This document shows positions 1 through 11,284 of a stretch of DNA of 64,000 nucleotides, in pieces; the stretch's first letter is position 1, and each line of letters begins with the position of its first letter. Under the pieces are notes generated by a model, which worked only from the letters and a program-made list of their open reading frames with translations, was not told the origin of the DNA and did no database searches. The stretch comes from Macropodus opercularis (taxonomy: Eukaryota > Chordata > Actinopteri > Anabantiformes > Osphronemidae), in NCBI GenBank assembly GCA_030770545.1, contig CM061094.1, positions 4,883,001 through 4,947,000 of the forward strand, read 5' to 3'. A program made the translations under genes and the position numbers.

Positions 1-824
1 TTACTGGTTCACTGACTTAAACAATGGGACAGAAACGTGGGCGTTTCAAAAGTACAATTATATATAGTTAACGTACCTTAACATGAAGTAAGTACTTAAA
101 CAAACGGAACAATCTACTTTGGCCATGCAGGGCTCCGAGTATAAACTTCGGGTCACCATGGAAACCGTGAAACGTTAGAGTGAAACAAGTGAGATTAAAT
201 ACAAATACAAATACTAATAGATATTTGTTTGACCAAATACATATAGTCGATCTATTTCCTATTCTTTCGAGAATTGAAGCAATATTTTTTAAACAATATT
301 TCCGTAGTTGTCAGTGACTCAGCAAACTTGGCCTATTGGGGACGTAGTTCAGATTGTAGGATGTACCTGTAGCGACAATCAGTTATTTACAATTAGTTTG
401 TAAATAACTATTCTCAATCGACTGAATTGAATTGCTGAAGTTTTAAAATCGAGTTCTGAGTTTTGTAGAAGACTGTAACTACTCGTGTCACAACTGGCAT
501 ATGTGGGCCTGGGTTTTGATGTGAACTATGCCGTTTCTCCACCGAGTCTTTGAAGGCATCACAGTGTGACGTCATCTCCAAGCGACAGCCGTGGCGCTAA
601 TCAACAGGTATATACGTATTCAACAAATCTAAGCTGAAAAACACATTGTCTTACAATACTTTTGGTAAACCGCGCACTACTTCATTTCCGATTGTTTGGC
701 TGTATATTTGTTTGGGTGACGATGGGTTTAACTGGCTGTTTCTTCCTTATTCCACAGTGTATACGTTAGTTTGAGGCTAATTCAGCGTGAGTAGACCTTG
801 TAACCACGGAGTCCCTGTTAGAGA
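1..824. other. Upstream region of anapc13, no gene seen
   Basis: This A/T-rich stretch holds no convincing coding exon on either strand. Its last 300 bases probably contain the anapc13 promoter and 5' leader. A possible leader intron has a donor near 611 (a CAG before gtatat) and an acceptor near 757 (ttccacag). That splice is inferred from consensus only. Confidence 0.5.
567..574. promoter_or_regulatory. Perfect CRE palindrome (TGACGTCA)
   Basis: The eight-base full cyclic-AMP response element TGACGTCA lies about 250 bases before the anapc13 start codon, within a locally CpG-containing patch. CREB/ATF factors bind this palindrome. A role in the anapc13 promoter is inferred from position only. 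Confidence 0.5.
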
Positions 825-1375
825 ATGGACAGTGAAATCCAAAGAGATGGAAGAGTCCTGGACCTCACTGATGACGCCTGGAGGGAAGACAAGCTACCAT
901 ATGAAGATGTCACCATCCCTTTGGTAAATCTCGTAGTGTTGCATTCACGTTAGCGTTTACTACTATGTAAGCTTGTGAGAACAAAAGAAACAAATATTAC
1001 TTTTTCAGTACAACTCAGATATTGTTTTTTGTAAACAGGATATACAATATGACACAAGATAAAAACTACTTTATTACTCAAATGTAGAGGCAGAATGCTG
1101 GGACTCATAATTCCATTCTGGCCATACATTGTCTCAGCTTTAGCTGTCATGACGCCATCATTTTCAGCCATCATAGAATCAACATAGGTCCATGTAACGT
1201 ATGAGCTCTTTCTCCCTTTTGTTTTTGGCATCTTGTCTTGCCTGCTTAGAATGAACTGCCTGAGGCCGAGCAGGACAATGGTGGATCCACAGAGTCTGTG
1301 AAAGAACAAGAAATGAAGTGGACAGACCTCGCTCTACAGAGTCTACATGAAAACACACCAAGTACTGGAAGCTGA
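825..1375 (+). CDS. anapc13: Anaphase-promoting complex subunit 13
   Basis: Two coding exons, 825-923 and 1250-1375, joined in phase 0 by a GT-AG intron, give 74 residues, the same length as human APC13. The protein begins MDSEIQRDGR and keeps the acidic core DDAWREDKLPYEDV and the C-terminal stretch EQEMKWTDLALQ, almost identical to the human protein. APC13 is a small, largely unfolded subunit of the anaphase-promoting complex/cyclosome. It helps hold the TPR lobe together, so that this nuclear ubiquitin ligase can mark cyclins and securin for destruction. The ATG at 825 is chosen because it gives the conserved N-terminus. The 3' untranslated region runs towards the convergent sc5d gene; no clear AATAAA is seen, only a CATAAA variant near 1676. 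Identification is secure. Confidence 0.96.
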
Positions 1376-1504
1376 AAGTGATGTGTACATGCATAGGGAA
1401 TTTGGACATATGCCACTGAATTATTTTATTATTGTGTCTTGAAGGATTTACAGTATGCTCAGCTACGCAGGAATCATGCACATATGTACTTTGTCTTTTT
1501 GGTG

Positions 1505-1527
1505 TTTTTTTTTTTTTTTTTTTTTTT
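1505..1527. repeat. Poly-T run
   Basis: An uninterrupted run of 23 T lies in the intergenic space between the convergent anapc13 and sc5d genes. It is simple sequence, possibly an old retroposon tail, with no further element recognised. Confidence 0.85.
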
Positions 1528-1703
1528 ATTGCTTTCATACAAAACTGCTTTATTCCAGGCAGCATTTCCCTATGCCTAGTAGGCAGTCCTTGTTATAGTA
1601 ATGTCTATTATGTTATTAATAGGGTTTATGTGTGCATGTGTGTTTAACAAGCACATGCGCTTTTGATAATTTAATCATAAAGGTTGTTTTACTAGCACAA
1701 AAT

Positions 1704-1754
1704 TTTATTTGAAACAGTTTTTTCAACAACATTAGTAATTTAGCAACATTTATT
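1704..1754 (-). terminator. Candidate polyadenylation signals of sc5d
   Basis: On the minus strand AATAAA occurs at 1754-1749 and again at 1709-1704, about 135 and 180 bases past the sc5d stop codon. Either could direct 3' end formation. The use of one over the other cannot be decided from sequence. Confidence 0.5.
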
Positions 1755-1888
1755 CAGAGCATTCTCAGTGATATTTCTCAACGATAAATGTATATATTTA
1801 GTTTGGTACTCCAAATTCATGCTGCTTGTGTAGCTGAAGCAACAGTTTACAACCTTTCTGAATACAATGATTATACTGACAGCTTTCA

Positions 1889-3417
1889 TCACTGCGTCTG
1901 TGCAGCCTCTGCCATGAGTTTACGTATCTGGTCATGAGGCCCCTTCCCCAGCAGGGCTGAGGGGTGCCGATAGGAGCCCCCCAAGCGATCCCAGAGTGTA
2001 AAGTACTGTCCATAATTGTAGTTGAAGTAGAGGTGATGATCTGCATGGTGAGGAGCACCGTTGATCAGATATATCAAAGGGCCAGGTATGCGGTAGTCTC
2101 CATCATGTATGGAAATGGTCCAGATATTGACAAAGACAAAGAGTGAGATGTAGATCCCCTGTAAGGTAAACATTTCAAATATTACACACATTTTACTTAC
2201 TTTAAAATCATGTTTTTTAGAATTCTATTTCAGTTTAACCATCTTAATTCAGTACAGTAAAGTGATGGACATGTTCTAATTTGCATGCTACCTCTAAAAT
2301 CTCAGATCTTAAAAAATATTTAGTAAAGAGTCTGATCCAGACCACCACCTTGTGGAGAGGGAAGATGAAAGGGTAGACATGGTAGGGTAAGCTCTGCAGG
2401 AAACCATCAAGTGGGTGGAAGGCATGACTGGCAAATGGTGTAGGGATCTTGAATATATGGTGTTGCTTATGTAAGTGCTGAGAGAGAAAAACACAGTCTA
2501 AATTTTAGTGAAAAATTATACAGTCAAAATGAGTAATTTAGATAGGGCTTAATGAATCCAAGTAATAAAAATGTACAGTTTTCTATGTTACACTGTTACT
2601 CCTATAACTGATATTTGATAAACAACTATAATTGTATGTCTTACATCTTATGTCTAAGCATTTTGGTTTGTTAGTTAGATTATTATATATTTTTTGGCTC
2701 ATATTTGTTATATAGATATAGTTTGTAGCTTTGTGTTAGTTATATAAGTGTAGCTCACCTTGTAAATGCTTTTATGGTGCATGCACCGGTGTATCCAGTA
2801 GATACACATGTCGGTAAAGAACAAGAAACCAGCGATGCTCAGGAACATTCCAGACCAGCCTGAAAACAGAAACAGTGCTTTAATGAATCTCATTGAAATA
2901 TTATTTCTCCACCTGTCTAACTCGTAAGAATAATGGATTCATGGCTGGATTTAGAGTTTCCTTTTTAAATGAATTTTAAATTGACTTTTCTCACCTAAAG
3001 TAGATTTGCTGATGTTGTCGTAAAGTTTGCTGTGTCCCCTGACCTCCCAGAAGAAGAGGGCTACTGTAGGGAAGCTCATCAAAAAGATGGACACAGTGCC
3101 TAGTTCAATCTCTTTCCTTACCTGGTTCTGTCATTTGATAAAAGACAGAAATCGTTTACTGACTGTGCTGTGACTGGTATGTAAAAGTTGAATTTGGTGC
3201 AGTTTACCTTAATAAATTGTGGATGTTTCATGAGGTTATGCTCAAACACATAGTAGAAGCTAAGTGCACCGAAGCCCAGGTAAATCAGCTCTGCTCCCAG
3301 ATTGGTCACCACCCACAGGCTGATTATCTGACGCAAAGCATCATTCTCGGGCCATGTGGATGGATAAACATATGGAGTGAAGATATAATGGTCAGCAATG
3401 TTCAACACGTGATCCAT
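1889..3417 (-). CDS. sc5d: Sterol C5-desaturase (lathosterol oxidase)
   Basis: Five coding exons on the minus strand (3417-3208, 3127-2995, 2859-2759, 2477-2349, 2158-1889) have canonical splice sites and compatible phases. They give about 280 residues, against 299 in human. The product is an endoplasmic-reticulum membrane enzyme of the fatty-acid-hydroxylase superfamily. It introduces the C5 double bond into lathosterol, making 7-dehydrocholesterol late in cholesterol synthesis. The di-iron histidine boxes are visible: H138-x3-H142 (HRCMHH), H151-x2-HH (HKQHH) and H229-x2-HH (HHADHH). The family signatures NIWTISIHDGD and YGQYFTLWDR are also present. Hydrophobic membrane segments flank the boxes. 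The C-terminus is shorter than in mammals, ending about 20 residues past the last conserved block. The start gives MDHVLNIADHY, matching human MDLVLRVADYY. The gene converges on anapc13. A 5' untranslated exon is expected further upstream but is not proven. Confidence 0.95.
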
Positions 3418-6290
3418 GGCACAATCTGTAAGTAAAATAAATGAATCACTACGACAAATCACAATAGCAGCATAAGGATAGCATTAACAGATTTGTGGGC
3501 TACACTGCTGAAATAATTATCTAGTAAAATAAAATATAGGCTACTCAAGTATGTTTGCATCATTATAGTATTTTGATTTTTTTCTTTCTGAATGTCAAGA
3601 AATCACAGCTGTTCTTTGCTTTAAAACAGTATTTTGAACTCCTTTTGACCTGGGACACACATGATGTTTGTATGAAACTTCCTAGAAAGTGCAACAGATC
3701 ATCTTTCCTCTCTGCACAGAATGTGTGCATATGAGTAGTGACAGGAAGCACGTGGCCTAATGTTACAGATGGTTGAGTGGTAGATAAACTGTTTCAGACA
3801 TTGACAGCTTGAGTCTACAGCTTCAAATATTTTTAGCGGACAGTTAAATGTCTTTTATTTTGTGGGGGCAGCAAGTACTTAGAAATGATACCAACATCAG
3901 TCCAAGTGGAATAAGACCCCAGCATGCTCAGCAAATATTTAAGGAGCTCAGTAACAGCAGGAGATTTGATCTTCCAGTCATTTTCTAGTAATTTCCATGC
4001 AGTTAGAGGGAAATTATCTTTCTTTATTTGGCTCAAATCAGTTCCAGCTCACTAAACGTACGTTGTCTCAGTCGGAGTTATTATAAACCATTTAAAACCA
4101 ATGAAATAATCTCCAATATACTGTATTTATATGTCTTATATTGTCTCAGTCCTGAATCATCTGAAACTACGTTACAAGCACTAAAACATGGGCCGCACTT
4201 TCTAAGCCTCCATGGTTTAATGCATGTAAACAAATAAATGGAATCGCATGCAAGGGTAACCAATCGTCCATGTACCCTGTCCCATGCTGGGCTGTAGGAT
4301 CGAGTTCTTCCCTGAGCTGTCTGCCCTTTAAACACACACTGCATGCATGCATGCATGTTTACCACACACACATCCCATGCATATAGTAAAAGTCAGAGGT
4401 AGGACTTTAAACAGAAGGAAAGAAATGGAATCACTCTATTTTGTAAAACTGCACACCAGACCTGTGTCGTGGAAGCCTGTGGGTCAACTCTTCCAGCCTG
4501 CCACACACACAGATGTCTCACAGGCAATGACTTGCAAACTGTCACTGCGTAAGGAATACAAGTGGTCTTGTCATGCTGAAGATGACGACACCTCCAGAAG
4601 GGATCTGAAAAGGATATTCTCTTTTTGCTCTGATGATCTTTTTTATTGATTTTTTCATTTATACAAACCCTTACATAGCTTCATGCATCTTTCTATTGAC
4701 TAGTACATTAAGAAGTCTTAGTGAAAGTGTGCATCAGTGTTTTACACATAGATAAGTTTTTTTTGGCGTGTGTGCACTTTTAAATATACACTTGTTGTGT
4801 TAATTATGTCAATTATTTTCATCATTTGATTGCAACATTTAGAAGCTATGTTCTGATTTTTCTTGGTGTGTCACAACTTCATGTAAAAATGTGTTGCTGT
4901 CTCCCTCTAGAGCTCTTGATCACAAATAACACCTCTACATGCAATGTAGTACCTCATGTCTTTTCATGTTTCCCTGAACAATGAAAACTTTGTCGCTTGA
5001 ATCGTGAATGAAATATTTACAGATTATACATATAAATTATAAGCATCAATGAAAAAATAAAGGCTTTGGGTTTAACTTCCTTCTCATCAGACTAAATAAA
5101 GACTCAACAATCACTGAGCCTAATTAACAAGTGTTTTTATATAACAGTCCTCAACTAATCATCTGCACTCTCCAACATCTTGTTTAAATAGTCCATTATA
5201 ATCACTACTGATGAGTGTTTGTCTCTCACTGCACCATCTGAAATTATGTCTGTTCATAACATCAATCACTGCTTATGCAATTACACAAAGTGATTTCAGA
5301 CTCAAGTGAAAAGTCTGTGTCTATATGAACAATAATCCTGAACAAGCATTTTTTACTTTATGCTCCTAGTTAAACAAATGTTGTGCCCTATGTCCTAAAG
5401 TTGCTTTTAACTTAAAATTCAAGATTTCTCTTCTCTTTTCCTCTTAAACATCAAAGTTACATGAGAACTTTCACCACAACAATACCTCAATCACATGTTG
5501 TCTGTTTCTATTGAAGATACTGAAACTAGAACCAAATGTCTGTATCACTGTCCATATAGCTACACAGTAGGTATTTTAAATGAGTACTGATAAAAACATT
5601 ACTATACAAACTCTAAATTAAAAACAATCTGCATCGAGGTAAACCATTTTTAATAAACCCTGTACTGTATTCCAATTAATCAAACGTTTTCTCTTTATAC
5701 AAAAAGGCCACCATCCACATGCACATTGACTTTCAGACTTTGATTTACTGAGCTTGTTTCTCTAATAATCAGAAGCTCATCATGATGCATTTACCTTAGG
5801 TGATAAAGACTCATTTTGTTTATTATTAAAATAATTAAAATAAAATTGCAGTGCTTTGATCAATACAGCATGAATAGCCAGGTTCGTTATATTATCTGTC
5901 CCTAATTTGACTCAACATGTACAAATCAAATATTAAACTCATAATCAATATACTTGGTGAGTACTTGTTTTCCACTCAACTGCAAATATTTTATTCGAGT
6001 CTGTACACTGCGTGGTTTTTAGAGGTCACATCCAATGACTCCATCTGACTCAGCACTTTGACAGTGCAAATTGGCGATGACATATGTGAAAAAATTGAAA
6101 CCGAGCGGTGGCGAGTGCAAAAAGGGACAAATGCTACTTCAGGTTCCCTACACAAGCTCCGAGATTAGAGCTTAGTGAATACATAAATTTGTTTTTACTC
6201 AAAATAAAGAAACGTGTAAACATGAAGCTAATCTAATAAGAATGAAACTATTTTCTTTATTGAAGTGAGCTTGCTAATTATCCTCATGAG
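3418..6290. other. Gene-free stretch upstream of sc5d
   Basis: A/T-rich sequence with no coding exon that I can support on either strand. It probably includes the 5' intron of sc5d. A short (GCAT)n tract lies at 4341-4358; otherwise nothing stands out. Confidence 0.5.
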
Positions 6291-6299
6291 ATTCAAAAC

Positions 6300-6560
6300 A
6301 ACAGGCTCTTGTCTGTCTCGCCGGGTTCGTGGAAAATTCCCGACAGCACGCGGTACGTGAATGCGACACCCTGCAGTCGCTCCTTCGCCGAAGCTTTCTC
6401 ATGGAGCGCCGGGTGAAGAGGCGGGTCCGGGTGCAGAGGAGCGACAACGGAGGCAGTTTGTCTGTACCGTGTGCACAGACCCAAAACAATGGGAATCAGC
6501 ACGGAACACTGACTGTTTGCGTGTAATGGGAAACAAACGCTCCCTGAGCTGACAGCGCCT
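6300..6560. promoter_or_regulatory. GC-rich CpG patch, candidate sc5d promoter/first exon
   Basis: A local rise in GC and CpG stands out from A/T-rich flanks, between the divergent sc5d (-) and metallothionein (+) genes. It lies 2.9 kb upstream of the sc5d start codon. It could be the sc5d promoter with a non-coding first exon on the minus strand. No sterol response element was recognised. A metal-response core in reverse orientation (GTGTGCA) is at 6469-6475 and another at 6781-6787. Assignment to sc5d rests on position. Confidence 0.35.
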
Positions 6561-7134
6561 ATTTTTGTCCTTCTCTGACCAGCTGTGAAATACATATTTT
6601 CCAGCTTTTTAGGCGTCATATTAAAAGCCTAAACCCTGTAATGTACCTTCAGGATGTGAGCTGAATATACTTATTAATATTTGGCAACTGAAGCAAATAC
6701 TGTAGATACTTCTAATCAAGACTGAATTGAAAATGCCCGTATTTTTGCGTAGCTCTAAATCATTTTAATTTTGCTGGTCCGTGTGCAAACTGACTAACAA
6801 AGTAAACGAGGGACTGATTATGTTTTCATCATATTAGTCCGTATTTGTGCTCATAACATCACTACTGGTCACACAAAGTACATGAAAATAAAAATGTTCA
6901 TTTCCCTACAGGGGATGGTGATATTGTTTAGTGACCTGAAAATGAAAGTGTCTATTTTTGAACTTTCATAAACTCTTTTTTTTTCTGTTCAAACATGTTT
7001 GTTAACCAGGGGGATTGATTTCCCAGGTGAAATAACAGGGTCTTGGGGATTGCGTAATTTTTTAAATTACACGTCAAATTCATCTCGCCGGGGAAATTTC
7101 TCCGTTCAGCTCTTGGGTGGTTCCCAACACGTCG

Positions 7135-7141
7135 TGCGCAC
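7135..7141 (+). promoter_or_regulatory. Metal response element core (TGCGCAC)
   Basis: TGCGCAC matches the seven-base MRE core TGCRCNC bound by the zinc-sensing factor MTF-1. It lies 89 bases upstream of the metallothionein TATA box, a usual spacing for proximal MREs. Confidence 0.65.
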
Positions 7142-7194
7142 ACCTCTTTGTAATCATTCACCACGTGCCTGCGTAGAGCGTGACAGGCGCCTTT

Positions 7195-7206
7195 TGCACC
7201 CGGCCC
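7195..7206 (+). promoter_or_regulatory. Extended metal response element (TGCACCCGGCCC)
   Basis: This twelve-base site matches the extended MRE consensus TGCRCNCGGCCC at every position and ends 17 bases before the TATA box. With the core at 7135 and reverse cores near 6781 and 6469, it makes a typical zinc/cadmium-inducible metallothionein promoter driven by MTF-1. Confidence 0.8.
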
Positions 7207-7223
7207 TGTTGTTCCCAGGACGC

Positions 7224-7230
7224 TATAAAA
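7224..7230 (+). promoter_or_regulatory. TATA box of the metallothionein gene
   Basis: TATAAAA lies 96 bases before the metallothionein start codon, directly after the extended MRE. This leaves room for a transcription start about 30 bases downstream and a leader of roughly 70 bases. Confidence 0.8.
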
Positions 7231-7325
7231 GGGCCAGTCCAGGCACTTATCGACCAAAGCATCGACTCAACGAAGACGCTAGTCAAATCGTAATACTCCA
7301 GAAGCGAACAGCATCAACTGAAGAA

Positions 7326-7899
7326 ATGGACCCTTGCGAGTGTGCCAAGAGTAAGTATTTCCCTTCACCACTCTGTCTGGCTCTTATTATTATGGTTGTT
7401 CTATCAAGCTGTTTTAGACAAATCTAACTTGCCTTGTATGTTGTTCAGCTGGAACCTGCAACTGCGGGGGATCCTGCACCTGCACAAACTGCTCCTGCAC
7501 CACCTGCAAGAAGAGTAAGTTAAAACTCCTCCCTACATTCAGATTGTATTTTATTTTTAACCAATGTGTCTATAATAATTTGGGTAATTTTGATACTTTT
7601 AATACTGCTCAGTGTTTGTGAAATGGTTCAATCTTAGCAAAATTTCTAAGGAACTATCCAGGTGGCTCTAATTATTATAATCGGCCACAGCAAGGTGTAA
7701 ATGATACCTGCTTCACCTACTTGACAGTTTTGGACTCCGATGTTTTTTTTTTTTTTTTTGTCACATTATCCCACCCCAACTAAATATTTCTCCCCCTCTT
7801 GATTCAGGCTGCTGCTCATGCTGCCCATCCGGCTGCAGCAAATGTGCCAGTGGCTGCGTGTGCAAAGGGAAGACGTGCGACTCAAGCTGTTGTCAATGA
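7326..7899 (+). CDS. mt: Metallothionein
   Basis: Three exons (7326-7350, 7449-7514, 7808-7899), the classic vertebrate metallothionein structure with both introns in phase 1, encode 60 residues. Twenty are cysteines and none is aromatic. The N-terminal beta domain (MDPCECAK to the KK at 29-30) has nine cysteines in CxC/CxxC spacing and would hold three zinc or copper ions. The alpha domain after KK has eleven and would hold four zinc or cadmium ions. The sequence (MDPCECAKTG start, CVCKGKTCDSSCCQ end) is the percomorph fish form. This cytosolic protein buffers zinc and copper and detoxifies cadmium. Upstream TATA and MREs indicate metal induction through MTF-1. In mammals the MT cluster is also close to NUP93. 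Only one copy is seen here. Confidence 0.96.
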
Positions 7900-7998
7900 G
7901 AAGCCTGCGCCATCAGCACCCACTGTCCTTGTGTGAATACAACCCAATGTTTTGCAGATTTCTGAAGTAGTCCCTTTTGTATGTGTCCTAACTGTCGA

Positions 7999-8004
7999 AA
8001 TAAA
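7999..8004 (+). terminator. Metallothionein polyadenylation signal
   Basis: AATAAA lies 100 bases after the metallothionein stop codon, a typical short 3' untranslated region for this gene family. Confidence 0.8.
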
Positions 8005-8198
8005 CGTCATTGATGTAAAAAAAACAAAACAGTTTTGTCATGTTTAAAGTGACGTGTCAAATTTATAGCTGACACTGTAGGAAGCCTCTCTATTACGCTA
8101 TGAGCCTCGTCTTGCTCTTGAGAGTTGGTTGTCTCATGCATAATTGGCTAAATAAGAAAATAAAATAAGCTATCTTTTGATGGCGTGAGAGATTGCGA

Positions 8199-8226
8199 CC
8201 CCCCCCCCCCCAAAAAAAAAAAAAAA
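8199..8226. repeat. Poly-C/poly-A simple repeat
   Basis: Thirteen C followed directly by fifteen A, between the metallothionein and steep1 genes. Such tracts are prone to length error in assembly and to replication slippage. Confidence 0.85.
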
Positions 8227-8508
8227 TACTGAGTGGTGTTTAAAATAAATTCACAGGCGGTGAATTCTGCCAGTTAAAATATAATCAGGATCAGAACACG
8301 ACTGGCGGGTACAGCTAATAACTGAGACACTCGTTGAAGGCTGCATTTTTGACACGCGGTTCAGCGGAACGAAAAGGCTGCTTTGTTTGATAGTAGGAAT
8401 AGTAATAGCGACGCACACAGGAAGTGAGTTACGTTTAAAGCGAAGAATGTTTGTGAAGTTGGTGGTGGTTCAACGCTGGTACTAAAATTGACATTTGACT
8501 GATTGAAC

Positions 8509-9186
8509 ATGCCGAAGGTCGTGTCCCGAAGTGTTGTCTGCTCGGACACAAGGGACAGAGAGGAGTATGACGACGGAGAAAAGCCTCTTCACGTCTACTA
8601 TTGCCTGTGCGGTCAGATGGTTTTGGTGCTTGACTGCCAGCTCGAGAAGTTGCCCATGAGGCCTCGGGACCGAGCCAGAGTAATCGATGCTGCCAAACAC
8701 GCTCATAAGTTCTGTAACGTGGACGCGGGCGATAACACGTACATCAAGAGAGCCGAGGGCATCGAGAAGCAGTACCGCAAGAAGTGCGGGAAGTGTGGCC
8801 TGCTGCTTTTCTACCAGCATCAAGAGAAGAACAGCCAGGCTACATTCGTCGTGGATGGAGCCGTGGTGAAGTTCGGACAGGGCTTCGGTTACATCAGCGT
8901 ATACAGCCAAAAGCAGTTGGAGGCTCCCAAGAAAGTCCGCGTGATGATGACAAAGCGGACCAAAGACATGGGAAAGTTCAGCTCCGTGACAGTGTCCACC
9001 ATAGACGAGGAGGAGGAGGAGATCGAAGCCAGGGAGGTGGCAGACTCATACGCGCAAAACGCTAAAGTGATCGAGAAACAGCTGGAAAGGAAGGGCATGA
9101 GCAAGAGGAGGCTGCAGGAGCTGGCGGAGCTGGAAGCCAAGAAGGCCAAGATGAAGGGCACCCTCATAGACAATCAGTTCAAGTAG
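8509..9186 (+). CDS. steep1: STING ER exit protein, intronless
   Basis: A single uninterrupted frame of 225 residues (human STEEP1/CXorf56 has 222). It starts MPKVVSRSVVCSDTRDREEY and has a C-terminus nearly identical to human from the acidic run EEEEEIEAREVADSY to GTLIDNQFK. STEEP1 binds STING and promotes its exit from the endoplasmic reticulum to the Golgi after cyclic dinucleotide sensing, so it supports type I interferon signalling. Paired cysteines C32-x-C34 and C93-x2-C96 could form a zinc site (inference), and a charged helical region follows from about residue 160. The ATG at 8509 is the conserved start. Human STEEP1 has several coding exons, so the absence of introns here suggests a retrocopy or loss of introns. 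The full frame and near-identity argue that it is functional. Confidence 0.95.
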   Translation: MPKVVSRSVVCSDTRDREEYDDGEKPLHVYYCLCGQMVLVLDCQLEKLPMRPRDRARVIDAAKHAHKFCNVDAGDNTYIKRAEGIEKQYRKKCGKCGLLLFYQHQEKNSQATFVVDGAVVKFGQGFGYISVYSQKQLEAPKKVRVMMTKRTKDMGKFSSVTVSTIDEEEEEIEAREVADSYAQNAKVIEKQLERKGMSKRRLQELAELEAKKAKMKGTLIDNQFK

Positions 9187-9495
9187 GGGAGTCAGACTGT
9201 GACTCTTGTTATGCTGTGTGTGGGTGTGTGTGTGTGTCACCCACACTAAAGCCACCGGACACTGCAGCATCAGTGGGGTTTTTTTCTGCCATGTAGGATT
9301 TGTCCAGATCTGGTCCACAGGTTGTCTGGGCTCAACCAGCGCTCCAGTAGAGAGGACAGAATTTGGACACAACAATACAGGCCTAATGATGTACGTGTTT
9401 TCTTACAGAAGGTGACCTTTGGATAGAATGTAGAACGTTTACAGTTTTTAAAACGTTTTTTTTTTTTGTAGTTTTGTACATCAATTTAGTGAGTA

Positions 9496-9501
9496 AATAA
9501 A
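9496..9501 (+). terminator. steep1 polyadenylation signal
   Basis: AATAAA lies 310 bases past the steep1 stop codon, following a (GT)n tract near 9219-9237. Its presence shows that the intronless gene has its own 3' processing signal. Confidence 0.65.
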
Positions 9502-11284
9502 GGTAATTTCAAAACTTTAACTTTAATGGGTGTTTCATTTGTCAGGATGTTTGGAGGTAGAATTTAGTCAACAGATTAACGTGTTAACGTGTCACTTCAC
9601 TAAATTTCTGCTCACTTATGTTTTAAAACTTGTGTCCAATTATCAGATTAATTTTTATATGATTAATCATGTTTTTCAGCTTTCCTTGTGTTGAAACCTT
9701 GACCATGTCTCTCCTAATTAGGCAACAGACTGTAGCCTGAAAGCAGGCAGCTATCAACCATCTGGGAACTAAAGCATCCAGCCAGTGGTTTCTTCTTAGC
9801 TAAAAACAGCAAGAGTGAAAGCAAATGAGACAGTGTTAGCTGTGTTATAAAACTCATTTGGTATATTTTTGCCAACTCAGATCGCAGACGAGTGTGCAGA
9901 GCATCTATGTTGGTAGCATATTCTATTGCAAATTTCTAATCAATGTTGTATATTAAATAAGATGTGTATGCATTTAAAAAGCAAACTGATATTTCATCCA
10001 AACTTAATGTAAAATACATGGTTTCTGAAATGTAAACACATCTCCTGCAGTCTTTTTTGAAATCTTCCGCATTGTCTTGCCTGTTCTAATATATTTAAGA
10101 AGATTAAAAAAAAAATCCTTTTCCTGAGTTAGAATATGCAGTCTGAAGTCTATTTTTTTCACATGAGTCTATATATTATGTATAACATGTTGTGGCTCTG
10201 TAAATTTGCTTTAGTATAACTACAAAATAAACTGTATCATGAGGCATGTGGCATACCGTGTGATTTTTAGGTTCGCTATCGTAGTTTGAAGTAATGTGGA
10301 GTTTTTTTTTTTTTTGTGGGACGAGTTTTTTGAAGTCCTCCAGTCCAGCTGTTAGAGCAGTGGCTGTTGTTACACCCTCACAACAAGCGAGCAAGTATGA
10401 CTTCCGGTATGGAAACGGTGTTGTCCAATCAGCTTCTACTCCCGAAGTGCCGGGGCAAATAATATACTTCAATGTATGTTGCATTGCTTATAACACCCGA
10501 ATAAAAGGTAAAAATATAAACAAGTTAACCCGAGGAATACAGAAAAGACTGGATTTACACTTGTGCTGTATAACAGGTATGGAGTTTGCTTTTAATTCAG
10601 TAAAAGTATTACGAGTTTACGTTAACCTAACTTTGCGCATGCGAGGCAACCTTAGCTGTAGCCGTTTAACCTGCTAGCTAACGTTGGAGCGCCATTTATT
10701 TTAACTATTCTGACAAATGAAATAGTAACAAGCTGATACGAACTTAGTCTGAACATCAGGTTGTCTTCATATGTATCAGTTCGGTACGTTATCTCCGTTT
10801 GTGTTCTTATGACTGTTGTCACAAAGACACGCGTGCTCCTGAACTCCCTGGGCATGGGGTTAGCATTGTATTAGCTCTACGCTAATATGACAAGCGCCAC
10901 ACTTCAGCGCGGGATGTAGGTGTCGGTTTACGTCAACCCACAGTATTATTGTAGTTAGTGGTCCTATGTATGCTTGGTTAGGCTTTTTTAAATTATTCTG
11001 TTCGCTTGGTACGTGTTCTGCTTTTTATATGCTATTATAGTTAGATTGTATTGACTAGTATCCCACTCTATGTTTCACTTACGCATATTGGTTTGAAGCA
11101 AAAACAAAAAATCACCTTAAAGCCACAATTTGTACTGGAATTATACCCATTAGTTGCATTACTGTACGTGAGAATCGGTCATCCTAGATTAGATTTTAGT
11201 TGTTGTTTTTAGTGGCTTGTTGGTGGTGGTATGAAAATGTTGTCTTGTACTCATTCAACTCCTTTCTCCTCTCCGTATAGAAGT
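9502..11284. other. steep1-nup93 intergenic region and nup93 leader
   Basis: The first 800 bases are A/T-rich with no gene seen. From about 10370 the sequence becomes CpG-containing and carries the presumed nup93 promoter. A likely non-coding first exon ends near 10507 (AAAG before gtaaaa). The next exon opens at the acceptor just before 11281, only a few bases from the start codon. Confidence 0.5.
10401..10429 (+). promoter_or_regulatory. ETS site and CCAAT box of the nup93 promoter
   Basis: CTTCCGGT (ETS family site) at 10401-10408 and a CCAAT box at 10425-10429 lie together in a TATA-less, CpG-containing patch about 880 bases before the nup93 start codon. This fits a housekeeping promoter. 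The assignment is inferred. Confidence 0.45.
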
